Source: Pseudomonas proteolytica (GTDB lineage Bacteria > Pseudomonadota > Gammaproteobacteria > Pseudomonadales > Pseudomonadaceae). Taken from it: 64,000 nucleotides of DNA. The notes beneath the pieces were generated by a model that searched no databases, had not been told where the DNA came from, and worked only from the letters and a program-made list of their open reading frames with translations. Each line of letters begins with the position of its first letter. Within the stretch, counting starts at the first letter, position 1. Where the stretch lies: assembly GCF_007858275.1 (NCBI RefSeq), contig NZ_VFEV01000022.1, positions 1 to 64,000 on the forward strand, in the 5' to 3' direction. Positions 42,604 through 52,466 of the stretch are shown piece after piece. The position numbers were made by a program, and so were the translations under genes.

Positions 42604-43980
42604 ATGACCAGTACACTCGACCGCCTCGCCGTACAATTGCGCGAGTCCGTCCAGGAAGACCCCGCGACCGGGGTGTTTCGCTGCCGCCGCGACATTTTTA
42701 CCGACCCCGACCTGTTTGCCCTCGAGATCAAGCACATCTTCGAAGGCGGTTGGATCTACCTGGCCCATGAAAGCCAAGTGGCCGAGATCAACGACTACTA
42801 CACCACCTGGATCGGCCGCCAACCGGTGGTCATCACCCGCGACAAACAGGGCACCCTGCATGGCCTGGTCAACGCCTGTGCCCACCGTGGCGCCATGCTG
42901 TGCCGGCGCAAACAGGGGAACAAAGGCTCATTCACCTGCCCATTCCACGGCTGGACGTTCAGCAACGCCGGCAAGCTGCTCAAGGTCAAGGACGGGAAGA
43001 CCGGCGCCTACCCGGACAGCTTCGACTGCGAGGGTTCCCACGACCTCAAACGCCTGGCGCGCTTTGAAAACTACCGCGGCTTTTTGTTCGGCAGCCTCAG
43101 CGAGGCGGTGCCGGAACTGAGCGATTACCTGGGCGAAACCCGAGTCATCATCGACCAGATGGTCGACCAGGCGCCCCTGGGCCTGGAGGTGCTGCGCGGC
43201 AGTTCGTCCTATGTCTACGACGGCAACTGGAAGCTGCAGATCGAGAACGGCGCCGATGGCTACCACGTCAGCTCCGTGCACTGGAACTACTCGGCAACCA
43301 TGGGCCGGCGCAATTACGAGGCCGAAGGCACGCGCACCGTCGATGCCAATGGTTGGTCGAAAAGCCTGGGCGGGGTCTACGCCTTCGATCATGGGCATAT
43401 CCTGCTGTGGACGCGCCTGCTCAACCCCGAGGTGCGGCCGGTACATGCCCACCGCGCGGCATTGGCCGAGCGCCTGGGCCAGGAACGCGCCGACTTTATC
43501 GTCGACCAGACCCGCAACCTGTGCCTCTACCCCAATGTGTACCTGATGGACCAGTTCTCCACGCAGATCCGCGTGGTGCGGCCGCTGGCGGTGGACAAAA
43601 CCGAGGTGACGATCTATTGCATGGCGCCGATTGGCGAAAGCCCCCAAGAGCGGGCGACGCGGATCCGTCAGTACGAAGACTTCTTCAACGTCAGCGGCAT
43701 GGGCACGCCAGATGACCTGGAAGAGTTCCGTGCCTGCCAGACCGGCTACCAGGGCGCGAGCACCTTGTGGAATGACCTGAGCCGGGGTGCCAAGCAGTGG
43801 GTCGAGGGGGCGGACGACAACGCCAGGGCCATGGGCATGCAGCCGCAACTGAGCGGGGTGAAGACCGAAGACGAAGGCTTGTTCGTACGCCAGCATGCGC
43901 ATTGGGCCCAGAGCCTGCAGCGCGCGATCGAGCGTGAACAGCAAGGCCTGATCGCCAGCGACCGGGAGGTGCAGCCATGA
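42604..43980 (+). CDS. benA: Benzoate 1,2-dioxygenase, large (alpha) subunit
   Basis: This 458-residue Rieske oxygenase subunit adds O2 to benzoate to give the cis-diol. The Rieske ligands are C92-x-H94 and C112-x2-H115. The mononuclear iron site is in GADGYHVSSVHWNY (His221, His226, with Asp218 as the bridge). Length and order match BenA/XylX. It is first in benABCD and is preceded by the BenR site. Its end overlaps benB by 4 bases. Confidence 0.95.
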   Translation: MTSTLDRLAVQLRESVQEDPATGVFRCRRDIFTDPDLFALEIKHIFEGGWIYLAHESQVAEINDYYTTWIGRQPVVITRDKQGTLHGLVNACAHRGAMLCRRKQGNKGSFTCPFHGWTFSNAGKLLKVKDGKTGAYPDSFDCEGSHDLKRLARFENYRGFLFGSLSEAVPELSDYLGETRVIIDQMVDQAPLGLEVLRGSSSYVYDGNWKLQIENGADGYHVSSVHWNYSATMGRRNYEAEGTRTVDANGWSKSLGGVYAFDHGHILLWTRLLNPEVRPVHAHRAALAERLGQERADFIVDQTRNLCLYPNVYLMDQFSTQIRVVRPLAVDKTEVTIYCMAPIGESPQERATRIRQYEDFFNVSGMGTPDDLEEFRACQTGYQGASTLWNDLSRGAKQWVEGADDNARAMGMQPQLSGVKTEDEGLFVRQHAHWAQSLQRAIEREQQGLIASDREVQP

Positions 43981-44465
43981 GCCTGTCCCGTGAGCGCCTG
44001 CTGGACTTTCTCTACCGCGAAGCGCGCCTGCTGGATGACCGCCAATGGGATGAATGGCTGGCGTGTTATTCCCCCAAGGCGCAGTTCTGGATGCCCGCCT
44101 GGGATGACTACGACACCCTCACCGAAGACCCGCACAGCGAAATCTCGCTGATCTACTACCCCAGCCGTGACGGCCTGGAAGACCGCATCTTCCGCATCAA
44201 GACCGAGCGCTCCAGCGCCAGCACGCCCGAGCCACGCACCGTGCACATGCTGTGCAACCTCGAAGTGCTGGCCGACGATGGTGCCCAGGTCGAGCTGCGC
44301 TTCAATTGGCACACCCTCAGCCACCGCTACAAGACCACCGACAGCTACTTCGGCACCTCGTTCTATGCCTTGGATATACGCGGCGAGCAGCCGCTGATCA
44401 CGCGCAAGAAGGTGGTGCTGAAAAACGATTACATCCACCAGGTCATCGACATCTACCACATCTGA
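43977..44465 (+). CDS. benB: Benzoate 1,2-dioxygenase, small (beta) subunit
   Basis: This 162-residue subunit completes the alpha3beta3 oxygenase and has no cofactor. It reads RERLLDFLYREARLLDDRQWDEWLACY, the usual opening of the ring-hydroxylating beta family. The ATG overlaps the benA stop (ATGA) and GGGAGG lies upstream. It ends 10 bases before benC. Confidence 0.94.
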   Translation: MSLSRERLLDFLYREARLLDDRQWDEWLACYSPKAQFWMPAWDDYDTLTEDPHSEISLIYYPSRDGLEDRIFRIKTERSSASTPEPRTVHMLCNLEVLADDGAQVELRFNWHTLSHRYKTTDSYFGTSFYALDIRGEQPLITRKKVVLKNDYIHQVIDIYHI

Positions 44466-44475
44466 GGACACCGCC

Positions 44476-45498
44476 ATGACGTATGCCATTGCCCTGAACT
44501 TCGAAGATGGGGTGACCCGCTTCATCGACTGCAAGGTGGGAGAGAAGGTGCTCGACGCCGCCTTTCGCCAACGCATCAACCTGCCCATGGATTGCTCGGA
44601 TGGCGTCTGCGGCACCTGCAAATGCCGCTGTGAAACCGGCGCCTACGACTTGGGCGACGACTATATCGAAGACGCCCTGAGCGTGGACGAAGCCCAGGAG
44701 CGCCAGGTACTGACCTGCCAGATGGTGCCGCAGTCCGATTGCGTGATTGCCGTGCCCGTGCCGTCCAGTGCATGCAAGACCGGCACTACGCAGTTCGTCG
44801 CGACGCTGGCCGGCATCACCCGCCACGCCGATGCCGCACTGCAGGTGAGTTTCGAACTGGATCAGGCTCCGGTGTTTCTCCCAGGCCAGTACGTGAATAT
44901 CGGCGTGCCCGACAGCGGGCAGACGCGCGCTTATTCATTCAGCAGCCGCCCTGGCGACACCCACGCCAGTTTCCTGATCAAGCATGTACCGGGCGGGTTG
45001 ATGAGCGGCTGGCTGGAGCGTGCCCAACCGGGCGATAGCGTAGCGATGACCGGGCCGTTGGGCAGTTTTTACCTGCGTGAGGTGCAGCGGCCGCTGCTGC
45101 TATTGGCCGGCGGCACCGGCCTGGCACCGTTTCTGTCGATGCTTGAAGTGCTGGCCCTGCGCGGGGAAACCCGGCCGATCACGCTGATCTACGGCGTGAC
45201 CCGGGATCAGGACCTGGTGCTGGTCGAGACCCTGGAGGCCTTCGCCGGGCGGTTGCCCAACCTCACGCTTGTCACCTGCGTGGCCGACCCGCAGACCGCG
45301 CACCCGCGCCAGGGCTATGTCACCCAGCATATGGCCAGCGACGTTCTCAATGGCGGCGATGTAGACGTTTACCTGTGCGGGCCACCGCCGATGGTTGATG
45401 CGGTGCGCCAGTACTTCAAGCAGATGGGTGTGACCCCGGCCAGTTTTCATTACGAGAAATTTACCCCCAACGTTGTCGCCAGCTCTGATGCGGCCTGA
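44476..45498 (+). CDS. benC: Benzoate dioxygenase reductase
   Basis: This 340-residue electron-transfer subunit takes NADH electrons through FAD and a plant-type 2Fe-2S centre to BenAB. The iron-sulphur ligands are Cys40, Cys45, Cys48 and Cys81 (DCSDGVCGTCKC... LTCQ). The FAD/NAD domains follow, with RAYSFSSRPGD and LLAGGTGLAPFLSMLE. The order ferredoxin-FAD-NAD is that of BenC/XylZ. Confidence 0.95.
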   Translation: MTYAIALNFEDGVTRFIDCKVGEKVLDAAFRQRINLPMDCSDGVCGTCKCRCETGAYDLGDDYIEDALSVDEAQERQVLTCQMVPQSDCVIAVPVPSSACKTGTTQFVATLAGITRHADAALQVSFELDQAPVFLPGQYVNIGVPDSGQTRAYSFSSRPGDTHASFLIKHVPGGLMSGWLERAQPGDSVAMTGPLGSFYLREVQRPLLLLAGGTGLAPFLSMLEVLALRGETRPITLIYGVTRDQDLVLVETLEAFAGRLPNLTLVTCVADPQTAHPRQGYVTQHMASDVLNGGDVDVYLCGPPPMVDAVRQYFKQMGVTPASFHYEKFTPNVVASSDAA

Positions 45499-45508
45499 GG
45501 AAATCAGC

Positions 45509-46270
45509 ATGACTCCACGTTTTGACGCCAAGGTTGCGCTGGTCACCGGCGCCGCCCAGGGTATCGGCCGGCGCGTTGCCGAACGGTTGCTTGGGGAGGG
45601 CGCCTGGGTGGTCGCCGTCGATCGCTCGGAACTGGTGCACGAGTTGCAGCACGCCCGGCTGCTGACCCTGACCGCCGACCTTGAGCAGCATGCCGAGTGT
45701 GCCGAGGTAATGGCCGCCGCCAAGGTACGGTTTGGGCGCATCGACATTCTGATCAACAACGTCGGCGGGACCATCTGGGCCAAGCCCTTTGAGTACTACG
45801 AGGTGGCGCAAATCGAAGCCGAAGTGCGCCGCTCGCTGTTCCCCACCCTGTGGTGCTGCCATTGCGTGCTGCCCTACATGCTGGAGCAGGGCAGCGGCGC
45901 CATCGTCAATGTGTCTTCGGTCGCCACGCGCGGGATCAATCGCGTGCCCTATGGCGCGGCCAAGGGCGGGGTGAATGCCCTGACCGCCTGCCTGGCCCTG
46001 GAAACCGCTGGCAGTGGCATTCGCGTCAACGCCACCGCGCCCGGTGGCACCGAGGCACCGCCGCGGCGCATCCCGCGCAACAACCAACCGCAGAGCGAGC
46101 AGGAGCGCGTGTGGTACCAGCAGGTTGTCGACCAGACCCTGGATAGCAGCCTGATGAAGCGCTACGCCAACATCGACGAACAAGTGGGCGCAATCCTGTT
46201 CCTGGCCTCTGACGAAGCCTCCTATATCACCGGCGTGACCTTGCCGGTAGGCGGCGGTGACCTCGGCTGA
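45509..46270 (+). CDS. benD: cis-Diol dehydrogenase of the benzoate pathway
   Basis: This 253-residue SDR converts 1,2-dihydroxycyclohexa-3,5-diene-1-carboxylate to catechol with loss of CO2. It has ALVTGAAQGIGRRVAERLLG and the YGAAKGGVNAL catalytic region. I chose the ATG at 45509 (MTPRFDAKVALVTG) with GGAAA upstream; an earlier start lies inside benC. It is the last gene of the operon. No catechol dioxygenase or benzoate transporter follows in this window. Confidence 0.93.
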   Translation: MTPRFDAKVALVTGAAQGIGRRVAERLLGEGAWVVAVDRSELVHELQHARLLTLTADLEQHAECAEVMAAAKVRFGRIDILINNVGGTIWAKPFEYYEVAQIEAEVRRSLFPTLWCCHCVLPYMLEQGSGAIVNVSSVATRGINRVPYGAAKGGVNALTACLALETAGSGIRVNATAPGGTEAPPRRIPRNNQPQSEQERVWYQQVVDQTLDSSLMKRYANIDEQVGAILFLASDEASYITGVTLPVGGGDLG

Positions 46271-46307
46271 TTCGCGTTCTCCCTGCAGATAATTGACTCA
46301 CAACAAC

Positions 46308-46338
46308 AAGCGGGCAGGGCGTCAGGCCCTGCGCGCTT
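46308..46338. terminator. Hairpin between convergent benD and rhs genes
   Basis: AAGCG-G-GCAGGGC and GCCCTGC-G-CGCTT form a 13-position stem with one mismatch and a GTCAG loop. There is no T-run on either side, but the position between two converging ends makes it a likely weak bidirectional terminator. Confidence 0.5.
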
Positions 46339-46358
46339 GTGTGCGCCCTGTACCGGAT

Positions 46359-49300
46359 TCAGCGGCCCCTGACCGTCTGCCATAACGATCCCCAACTGCC
46401 GAAGGGCAACCAGGTGATATCGCCGACAAATGTATCGGCCAGTTGAGCGGGTTCAGATTCCAGGAGTTCCAGATTCCCCAGGACTCCGGAGGTTACGAAC
46501 GAGAGGGTATTCACATCACCGAGATCGAATAGGCCAGAAAGTCCCTGTGATGACGTCAGTGAGAGTTCACTGTAGGGAAGATTCATGCTGACGGCGGGGT
46601 TGGGCAGCGCTTTTGCCCAGACGCGTTCAAGCCCCCGGCCCAGGCTGGACTGCTTCAGGGGGCTGATCAGCGCTTTGGACGCCTTGCTGATGAGGTTCCT
46701 GGCGGCCGCCGGGAAAGAGCGTCCCAGGTAGGCGGTTAACTGCGCCGTTTTGCCCGCCACGGTGGCCAGTCCGCCTAACGCTCCGGTGCCCAATGACACC
46801 CAAGCCAGGATGCTGGACGCCTCGGGAGCGGTGTCTCTGACAATCAATGAGGCAATGCCGGTGACGAGAGAAGAGGCGGCAAGTCCCACAAGGGCGGCCG
46901 TCATCAACAGCGAGGTGCCTCCGGTCATCACGGCGGTCAGTACACCGATCCCACCCCACAGCAATGTGTGAATCAGGGCGCCCTGTTCGGGATTGAACCC
47001 GACAGGGCCAGGCAAGCTGTCCCCCCAGATCTCGCGTAGCTGGCTGTCCACGGAAAAGTGGCCAGTGGGGTCCTGAAAATTGACGGGATCGCCTTCGGCG
47101 CAATAGGCATAGAGATTAGGCCCACCCTTGCCGAACGGGCTCAGTTCATCGGGGGCGTTAAACCGCATGCTGGCGGCGTCATACCAACGCGCACCCATCC
47201 CCAGGGGGTACTGGACGTCGCGGTATTCGCCATTGAAGCCCAGCAGCGAATCGGGCTCATCGCAAAAGTGCTCGCCATAGGCGGTGTAGGCGTGGTGTTT
47301 GAGGGTTTGCGCCTGCGCATCGTAGCTGACCAACACGCTGCCACTCATATCCCGCAGCTCGAACATTGTCCGTTCGACGCCAGAGCGCTTGATCCGTTGT
47401 ACGGTACAGGCGGTGCTCCCAGGGTTGAGGTTGCGGCTGCTGGCGTTGGTGCCGAGGGAGTAGTCGCCGCAGGCCTTGAGTCCGTCGTAGATCACCTGTT
47501 GTGGGTCGGTGCCCTCATCACGGGTCATCAAACGGTTGGCCGGGTCGTAACGATAATGTGTGCTCCCGGCCCGGATCAGTCGGCCCAGCCAGTCATAGCT
47601 GTAGGTCTTGCCCGTCTGGTCCTGGGTTAGCCGCCCGGCCGCGTCATAACTCAAATTGGCAGACGCGGTGTAATCCCCATGGGTGTTCACAACTCTGGTC
47701 AAGCGGTAGCCATTAACGGCTTCATAGGTGTAGGTGGCGGTGTTTTTCGCAGTGCCGAAGCTGGTTACGCAGGTGAGGACGTTACCCAGTGCATCGTAGG
47801 TGAACTCCTGCTTGTCGATGTCCTTGTTTGACGGCGTCTTGGGCCGCCAGACGCCGGTGGTGGTACAGGACTTGAGCCGGCCCCCGGGGTTATAGGTCAG
47901 GCTGCGCGAACCCAACACAGTGGCGCCCTGTTTCAACTGCACCGATTTCAGTTTGTCGTCGGCGTAGTAGGTGTTTTCCAGCAGCAGGTCGACTTTACCG
48001 GTGACGGTGAAGTGGCGGCGGGTTTCGCGCTGCTGGGAGTCATGGGTGTACTTCACATTGAAAGCGACGGGTGACGCGGGCGCGAGGTTGTAGGGGCCAG
48101 CAATGGTTTCTTCGTTAAACCGCCCCTGGTCATCGTAGGAATGACTGGTGGTGAAATGAAAGTTGTTGGCCGCGTAGCGTTGTCCGGTCGAGCTATAAAA
48201 GAACAGGGTCTGGTTGCCCAGCGCATCGGTGCTATTGAGCAGCCGTGCGCCCAGCGAGTGGGTGTAAAGCAGATCTTTGCTCTGACCGGGCGCGGTTTGC
48301 ACGCGTTGTCGGCTGACCCGCAGATAGAGGTCATGGTCGTACTGCAGGAAACGGTCGCCCTCGCTGGCCGTCGCGACACCTTGCGTGCCATAGGCATAGG
48401 CAAAAGACGTGTGTGCGCTGGCGTCTGCGGTGCTGGTCTTGGCCAGGCGATTGCCCAGTTCCTTGATGTAGTCATGCTTGAGGGCTTGGCCATCGGCGGT
48501 CAATGTCGTGGCTGGTACCTGGCTGGTACCGTTGTAGGTAAAGGTTTCGGTATTGCTGCCACGGGTCAGCGAAGTGACTCGGCCCCAACTGTCAATACTG
48601 CGCTTGCCCAGGATCTGCCGCTTGCCGCCCGTCTCGATCTCGATCTGCGTCGCCTCCTGCAACAGCCAATGCACCGGGTAGGTGTAGTGATAGGTGTAGA
48701 CAAAAGGAAAGTCGAGCAGGCCCCGGCCTTTTTCGCTGTGTTTTTCACTCAGCAGGCGCCCGGCACCATCGTAGGTGTAGTCCAGGATGGTGAAACCGAA
48801 CTCGTTGTCGATTTTCAGTTGCTTGACTTGCTTGGACTGGGTGTAGGTAAACGCGTGGGTTTGGTAGACCAGGCCAGCCTGGTCTTTCCATTCAATTTTT
48901 TTGACAGTGTCGTCGACGTTGTAGGATGTCAGCATCGCATGCTTGTCGGTGGCTTTGCCGGTCCACTGTGCGCGGGTCAGGGCGATGGGGTCGTACACGT
49001 TGAAGGTTTGCCGGCCATCGCTGTAACGCTGGCTGCTGACTTCGTTCCAGTCGTCATATTGGGCTTCCTGCCAGTGCACCAGCTGGCCCCCCGCCGCGTC
49101 GTAATCGAACTCCGAGCGGCGCAGCTCGCGGCCCAGGCTGTCATAGGTGACGGCCTTGGTTTGCTTGCTCTGGCTACCCTGCAGCAGATGTTCGCTGACC
49201 AATTGGTCCTGGCCGTCGTATTGGCTCAAGCGCGTCTGGCCGTTGGGCTCGGTGATCTTTATTTGGCCGGGGGCGGGGTAGGCATACGTCGTAACCTGAC

Positions 49301-51230
49301 GATAGGTAGTGCTTTGGGCGCAGACGGTCAAGGTGACCAGTTGCCCATAGCTGTTGTAGGCAAACTCAGTCCGGTTGCCGTCGGCATCGACCTGGCGTAC
49401 CAGGCGCCCACTGAGGGTGCTCTGGGTTTGCGACGAGACACGGGTTTTGCCAGTTTCATCTGTGTCGGTGGTCGTGGTGGTCAGCTCGGTGTTGCGGCCC
49501 CCGCCCAGGGCATAGTCAAAGGAACGCAAGGGGTCGGAAACAATAGGGCGCCGGTCACGCGTCCCCAGGGTGCTACGGGTGAGCTTCTTCACACGCCCTT
49601 TGCGAAAGCCGTTGTTTTCGAAGTATTCGATACGCTGCCCGATCAGCGCGGCGCTGGAAACATCCTCTCCGGCGAGACTCCCTTGTAAAGTACTGGTGAT
49701 CTTTAACTCGCCCTCGCTATCTATTTTTTTATAGGTGTGAAAGTTGAATTTGGAGATATTGCGCAGCGTGGGAATCAGCTCGGGTACCAGTTCAGGAATG
49801 ATCGCCAGTAGCCCAGGATTATCGACGATTTCGGTGTTAAGAGTTGCTGAAGAAAAAGAATTTTTCGATTTTAACCTTGTAGGAGTCCATGATTGGTCGA
49901 GCGGATTATTCGTCTGCTGGTTAGACGCGTTGCGGATCATTTCCAACAAGCTGAGCAATGTACGCTCACCAAGTGTTTCCGGCACAGGCCCCGGCAACGC
50001 AGGACTCAAGATGTAGCCTAGCGATGTAGTCGTTCTTTTTTGCCGGTTCTTTAGAAGCGTAGAGTCTTTGTTGAACCGGTTCTCATTTTTTTCTTCCCGA
50101 CGTTTACCCGCCTTGATGTAGGTTTTAGAGATGTCGCGACTGAGCAATCCATCAGTCAGTAGCGTCGTGTATTTTGTTTCTGTTGTTGCTCCCCCCTGAA
50201 CCAGCACCTGCGACGTGACGTCGTGGTTTTTATTGTAGTTGTAGGTCGTTGTGCGAATAACCGGATCGCCTTCACGCGCAATAGTGCGGTAGTTGTCTTT
50301 ATTCTGGCGCTCGTAGACATATCGGGTAATGACCGGCGTCCCGCCACCATTGGGAGTCAAGGTGTGGGTGCTGACACAGGGCAACGCCGACAACTTGGGG
50401 TTGTCCGGGAAGGTCAGGCCGTTGTCCTCATACTGCACTTGCTCCTGAAGCCCGTCGAAGCTGGTGATTTTGGTCAACAGCCAGCCACAGGCGGGGTCGT
50501 CCTGGTACTCGAAACTGCTTTGAATAGTCGCATCAAGGCTGACGGATTTGAGTGCGTAATTTTCAATAGACAGGGCGTAGTTCAGGGTTTCCGTTGGATC
50601 ATCGGGCCAGAATGTCAGGTTGGCCGCGCTGATGACCGTAGCGGCGTCAGGGTCGCCGGGGGTGTATTGCACTTTAAGCAGGCTACGGGTGGCGTCGCGG
50701 ATCTCGGTCAACTGGATCTGGTAATAGGTCTTGCCGTCAATCACATGGGGGGTACTTGTCCAACTGAGGGTCAGGCTGTTGTAGCCATCGGTAGTCAGTG
50801 AAACTGGCATGTAAATCCCCGTGTTCCCCACCTGTGCCAGGATTTCCTTGCGACCGTCTTTGCGAAACACCCTAAACGTGCCGGCACCCCACAGCACAAT
50901 AACCGCAGGCTGGAAGAGAGAATCGTCTTTTTCCATCGCCACCACTTCACCAGAATGCAACGTGAGCTTCTTGTGATGCTCGCTGTACGTGGTCATGCAA
51001 TAAAACCAACCGTCCCCCAGCGCCGCCTCGTTATTGACCACCGGAGTGTTGTGCAGGCCCATTTCAATGACGGGTCCATTGCCGTCGTTGCCGATCACCG
51101 ATGGCAAGGGCACATAGACTTCAAACAGGCCGGTACGTGGATCGACGACATTGCGCTTTTGGGTGGTCGCATTGAAGATCGGATCGTTTTCGTCGTCGGT
51201 TGGGTCGGTGCCCATCGGGTTGCGCGCCAT
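46359..51230 (-). CDS. Large Rhs/YD-repeat protein with hydrophobic C-terminal tail
   Basis: This 1623-residue protein is a YD-repeat shell protein. Many YD-type repeats run through the middle (DYTYDGAGRLLSE, LSYDAAGRLTQDQTGK), and the Rhs core ends at GGPNLYAYCAEGDPVNFQDPTGH. After this comes a 232-residue variable tail with two hydrophobic stretches (about 25-73 and 83-102 of the tail), then a soluble end. The shell could enclose the tail as toxin cargo. I chose the third of three consecutive ATGs (51230), as it lies 6 bases from AAGGAG. No immunity-like small gene, VgrG or Hcp is beside it. It is 1.6 times the length of typical TccC proteins. Confidence 0.85.
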   Translation of the reverse strand: MARNPMGTDPTDDENDPIFNATTQKRNVVDPRTGLFEVYVPLPSVIGNDGNGPVIEMGLHNTPVVNNEAALGDGWFYCMTTYSEHHKKLTLHSGEVVAMEKDDSLFQPAVIVLWGAGTFRVFRKDGRKEILAQVGNTGIYMPVSLTTDGYNSLTLSWTSTPHVIDGKTYYQIQLTEIRDATRSLLKVQYTPGDPDAATVISAANLTFWPDDPTETLNYALSIENYALKSVSLDATIQSSFEYQDDPACGWLLTKITSFDGLQEQVQYEDNGLTFPDNPKLSALPCVSTHTLTPNGGGTPVITRYVYERQNKDNYRTIAREGDPVIRTTTYNYNKNHDVTSQVLVQGGATTETKYTTLLTDGLLSRDISKTYIKAGKRREEKNENRFNKDSTLLKNRQKRTTTSLGYILSPALPGPVPETLGERTLLSLLEMIRNASNQQTNNPLDQSWTPTRLKSKNSFSSATLNTEIVDNPGLLAIIPELVPELIPTLRNISKFNFHTYKKIDSEGELKITSTLQGSLAGEDVSSAALIGQRIEYFENNGFRKGRVKKLTRSTLGTRDRRPIVSDPLRSFDYALGGGRNTELTTTTTDTDETGKTRVSSQTQSTLSGRLVRQVDADGNRTEFAYNSYGQLVTLTVCAQSTTYRQVTTYAYPAPGQIKITEPNGQTRLSQYDGQDQLVSEHLLQGSQSKQTKAVTYDSLGRELRRSEFDYDAAGGQLVHWQEAQYDDWNEVSSQRYSDGRQTFNVYDPIALTRAQWTGKATDKHAMLTSYNVDDTVKKIEWKDQAGLVYQTHAFTYTQSKQVKQLKIDNEFGFTILDYTYDGAGRLLSEKHSEKGRGLLDFPFVYTYHYTYPVHWLLQEATQIEIETGGKRQILGKRSIDSWGRVTSLTRGSNTETFTYNGTSQVPATTLTADGQALKHDYIKELGNRLAKTSTADASAHTSFAYAYGTQGVATASEGDRFLQYDHDLYLRVSRQRVQTAPGQSKDLLYTHSLGARLLNSTDALGNQTLFFYSSTGQRYAANNFHFTTSHSYDDQGRFNEETIAGPYNLAPASPVAFNVKYTHDSQQRETRRHFTVTGKVDLLLENTYYADDKLKSVQLKQGATVLGSRSLTYNPGGRLKSCTTTGVWRPKTPSNKDIDKQEFTYDALGNVLTCVTSFGTAKNTATYTYEAVNGYRLTRVVNTHGDYTASANLSYDAAGRLTQDQTGKTYSYDWLGRLIRAGSTHYRYDPANRLMTRDEGTDPQQVIYDGLKACGDYSLGTNASSRNLNPGSTACTVQRIKRSGVERTMFELRDMSGSVLVSYDAQAQTLKHHAYTAYGEHFCDEPDSLLGFNGEYRDVQYPLGMGARWYDAASMRFNAPDELSPFGKGGPNLYAYCAEGDPVNFQDPTGHFSVDSQLREIWGDSLPGPVGFNPEQGALIHTLLWGGIGVLTAVMTGGTSLLMTAALVGLAASSLVTGIASLIVRDTAPEASSILAWVSLGTGALGGLATVAGKTAQLTAYLGRSFPAAARNLISKASKALISPLKQSSLGRGLERVWAKALPNPAVSMNLPYSELSLTSSQGLSGLFDLGDVNTLSFVTSGVLGNLELLESEPAQLADTFVGDITWLPFGSWGSLWQTVRGR

Positions 51231-51306
51231 CATCATCTCCTTGGGTGAGGTATCCATGCTTTACAGGCATTGCTGCCTGAAACTACGGACTCGGCACTGG
51301 AGATGT

Positions 51307-51326
51307 AACTGTCATATTTCACAGTT
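51307..51326 (-). promoter_or_regulatory. Dyad in the AT-rich leader of the Rhs gene
   Basis: AACTGT-N8-ACAGTT is a perfect dyad about 77 bp upstream of the Rhs start, next to a TATAAA-like minus-strand element (51333-51328). It may mark a regulated promoter; no -35 is clear. Confidence 0.35.
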
Positions 51327-51456
51327 ATTTATATCGTTTGGTAATAGGTGGTGGATTTTTTATCCTCTCCCTTGCGCGTGACGCCCGTAACGATGAGCCC
51401 GACGCTTGATCCTCAACCCCTGTGCAGCCCGACCACCGGCAATGATGCGGTCACGG

Positions 51457-52335
51457 TCACTTCGCCACCGCCGACATCAGCAACTTGCGAATCTCCCCGG
51501 TAATCGCGCTTTTGGTGCCTTGCTCCAAAATTCCCACCCGGCGTACCGCCAGGTCCCCCGGCAGCGGCAATACACGCAGGCTGGAGTCTTTGTGCCAGTC
51601 AAAGTTCTTCAGCAGCGGCACGATCGCCACGCCAACTTGCTGGCGCACCAGGTCGGCGATGCCGATGATCGAGTTCAGTTCGAGGATTTCCAGCGGTTCG
51701 ACCGATTCGCTCTTGATGATCGACTGCACCTTGCGGCCTACCGCGGTGGAGCGGTCATAGCGAATGAACGGCTGGGTCCTGAGCAATTCCACAGCGTCGT
51801 CGATGCCGGCGGTCTGGGCGGAGTTGGCGAGCATGACGATGGGCTCGTTGTAGAGCAGGGTCCAGCTCAATCCATCGAAGTTCTGCCGCGCCGTCTCGAT
51901 CAGCAATGCCGCGTCTAGCTTGGCGGCGTGGACCAGGTTGACCACTTCGTCGGAGCGGGCGGTCATCAGGTTGACCGATATGCGCGGGTGCAGCTTTTTC
52001 AGTTGCACCAGGCAATTGGCGAGCAGGCCCATGCCGGAGGTAATGCCGCCGATGGACACTTCACCCTCCATGGCCATGCCATCGGGCGCCTCGGCAATCA
52101 TTTGCTCGTAGTCCGCCAACAGGCGCTTGGCCTTGGGCAGCAACAACACGCCATCGCGGCTCAGCTTGATCTGCCGCTGGCTACGGTCGAACAGCGGTCG
52201 GCGCATCTCTTCTTCGAGGGCGCGCATTTGCTGGCCGACGGCGGCGTTGGTGAGGGCCACACGGTCGGCGGCGGCGGCAAAGCTGCCGTACTCGGCGACG
52301 GCGATAAACGTCTTGAAGAAACGAATGTTGCTCAT
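51457..52335 (-). CDS. LysR-family regulator of the hydrolase-transporter cluster
   Basis: This 292-residue regulator opens MSNIRFFKTFIAVAEYGSFAAAADRVALTNAAVGQQM, a typical LysR helix-turn-helix. I chose the ATG at 52335, which matches the usual LysR start; one 6 codons upstream is possible. It is divergent from the alpha/beta hydrolase at 52467 and probably senses the cluster substrate. The shared region is AT-rich, but I see no clear operator. Confidence 0.88.
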   Translation of the reverse strand: MSNIRFFKTFIAVAEYGSFAAAADRVALTNAAVGQQMRALEEEMRRPLFDRSQRQIKLSRDGVLLLPKAKRLLADYEQMIAEAPDGMAMEGEVSIGGITSGMGLLANCLVQLKKLHPRISVNLMTARSDEVVNLVHAAKLDAALLIETARQNFDGLSWTLLYNEPIVMLANSAQTAGIDDAVELLRTQPFIRYDRSTAVGRKVQSIIKSESVEPLEILELNSIIGIADLVRQQVGVAIVPLLKNFDWHKDSSLRVLPLPGDLAVRRVGILEQGTKSAITGEIRKLLMSAVAK

Positions 52336-52466
52336 GGGTAGGCCCGCGCTCATGGGTACGTCGGCATCGTAAAGCTTTTGTTTACTCTGATTAAAGTTAA
52401 ATTAGTTTTTCTTTTTATAGTGCTCGACCAATACTCAAGTCCGAACTGACTCGGCGAACTTTCCAA

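Noticed and set aside
48141..49688. Long open frame opposite the Rhs gene
   Set aside because: Shadow frame within the YD-repeat region, with no ribosome site or domain.
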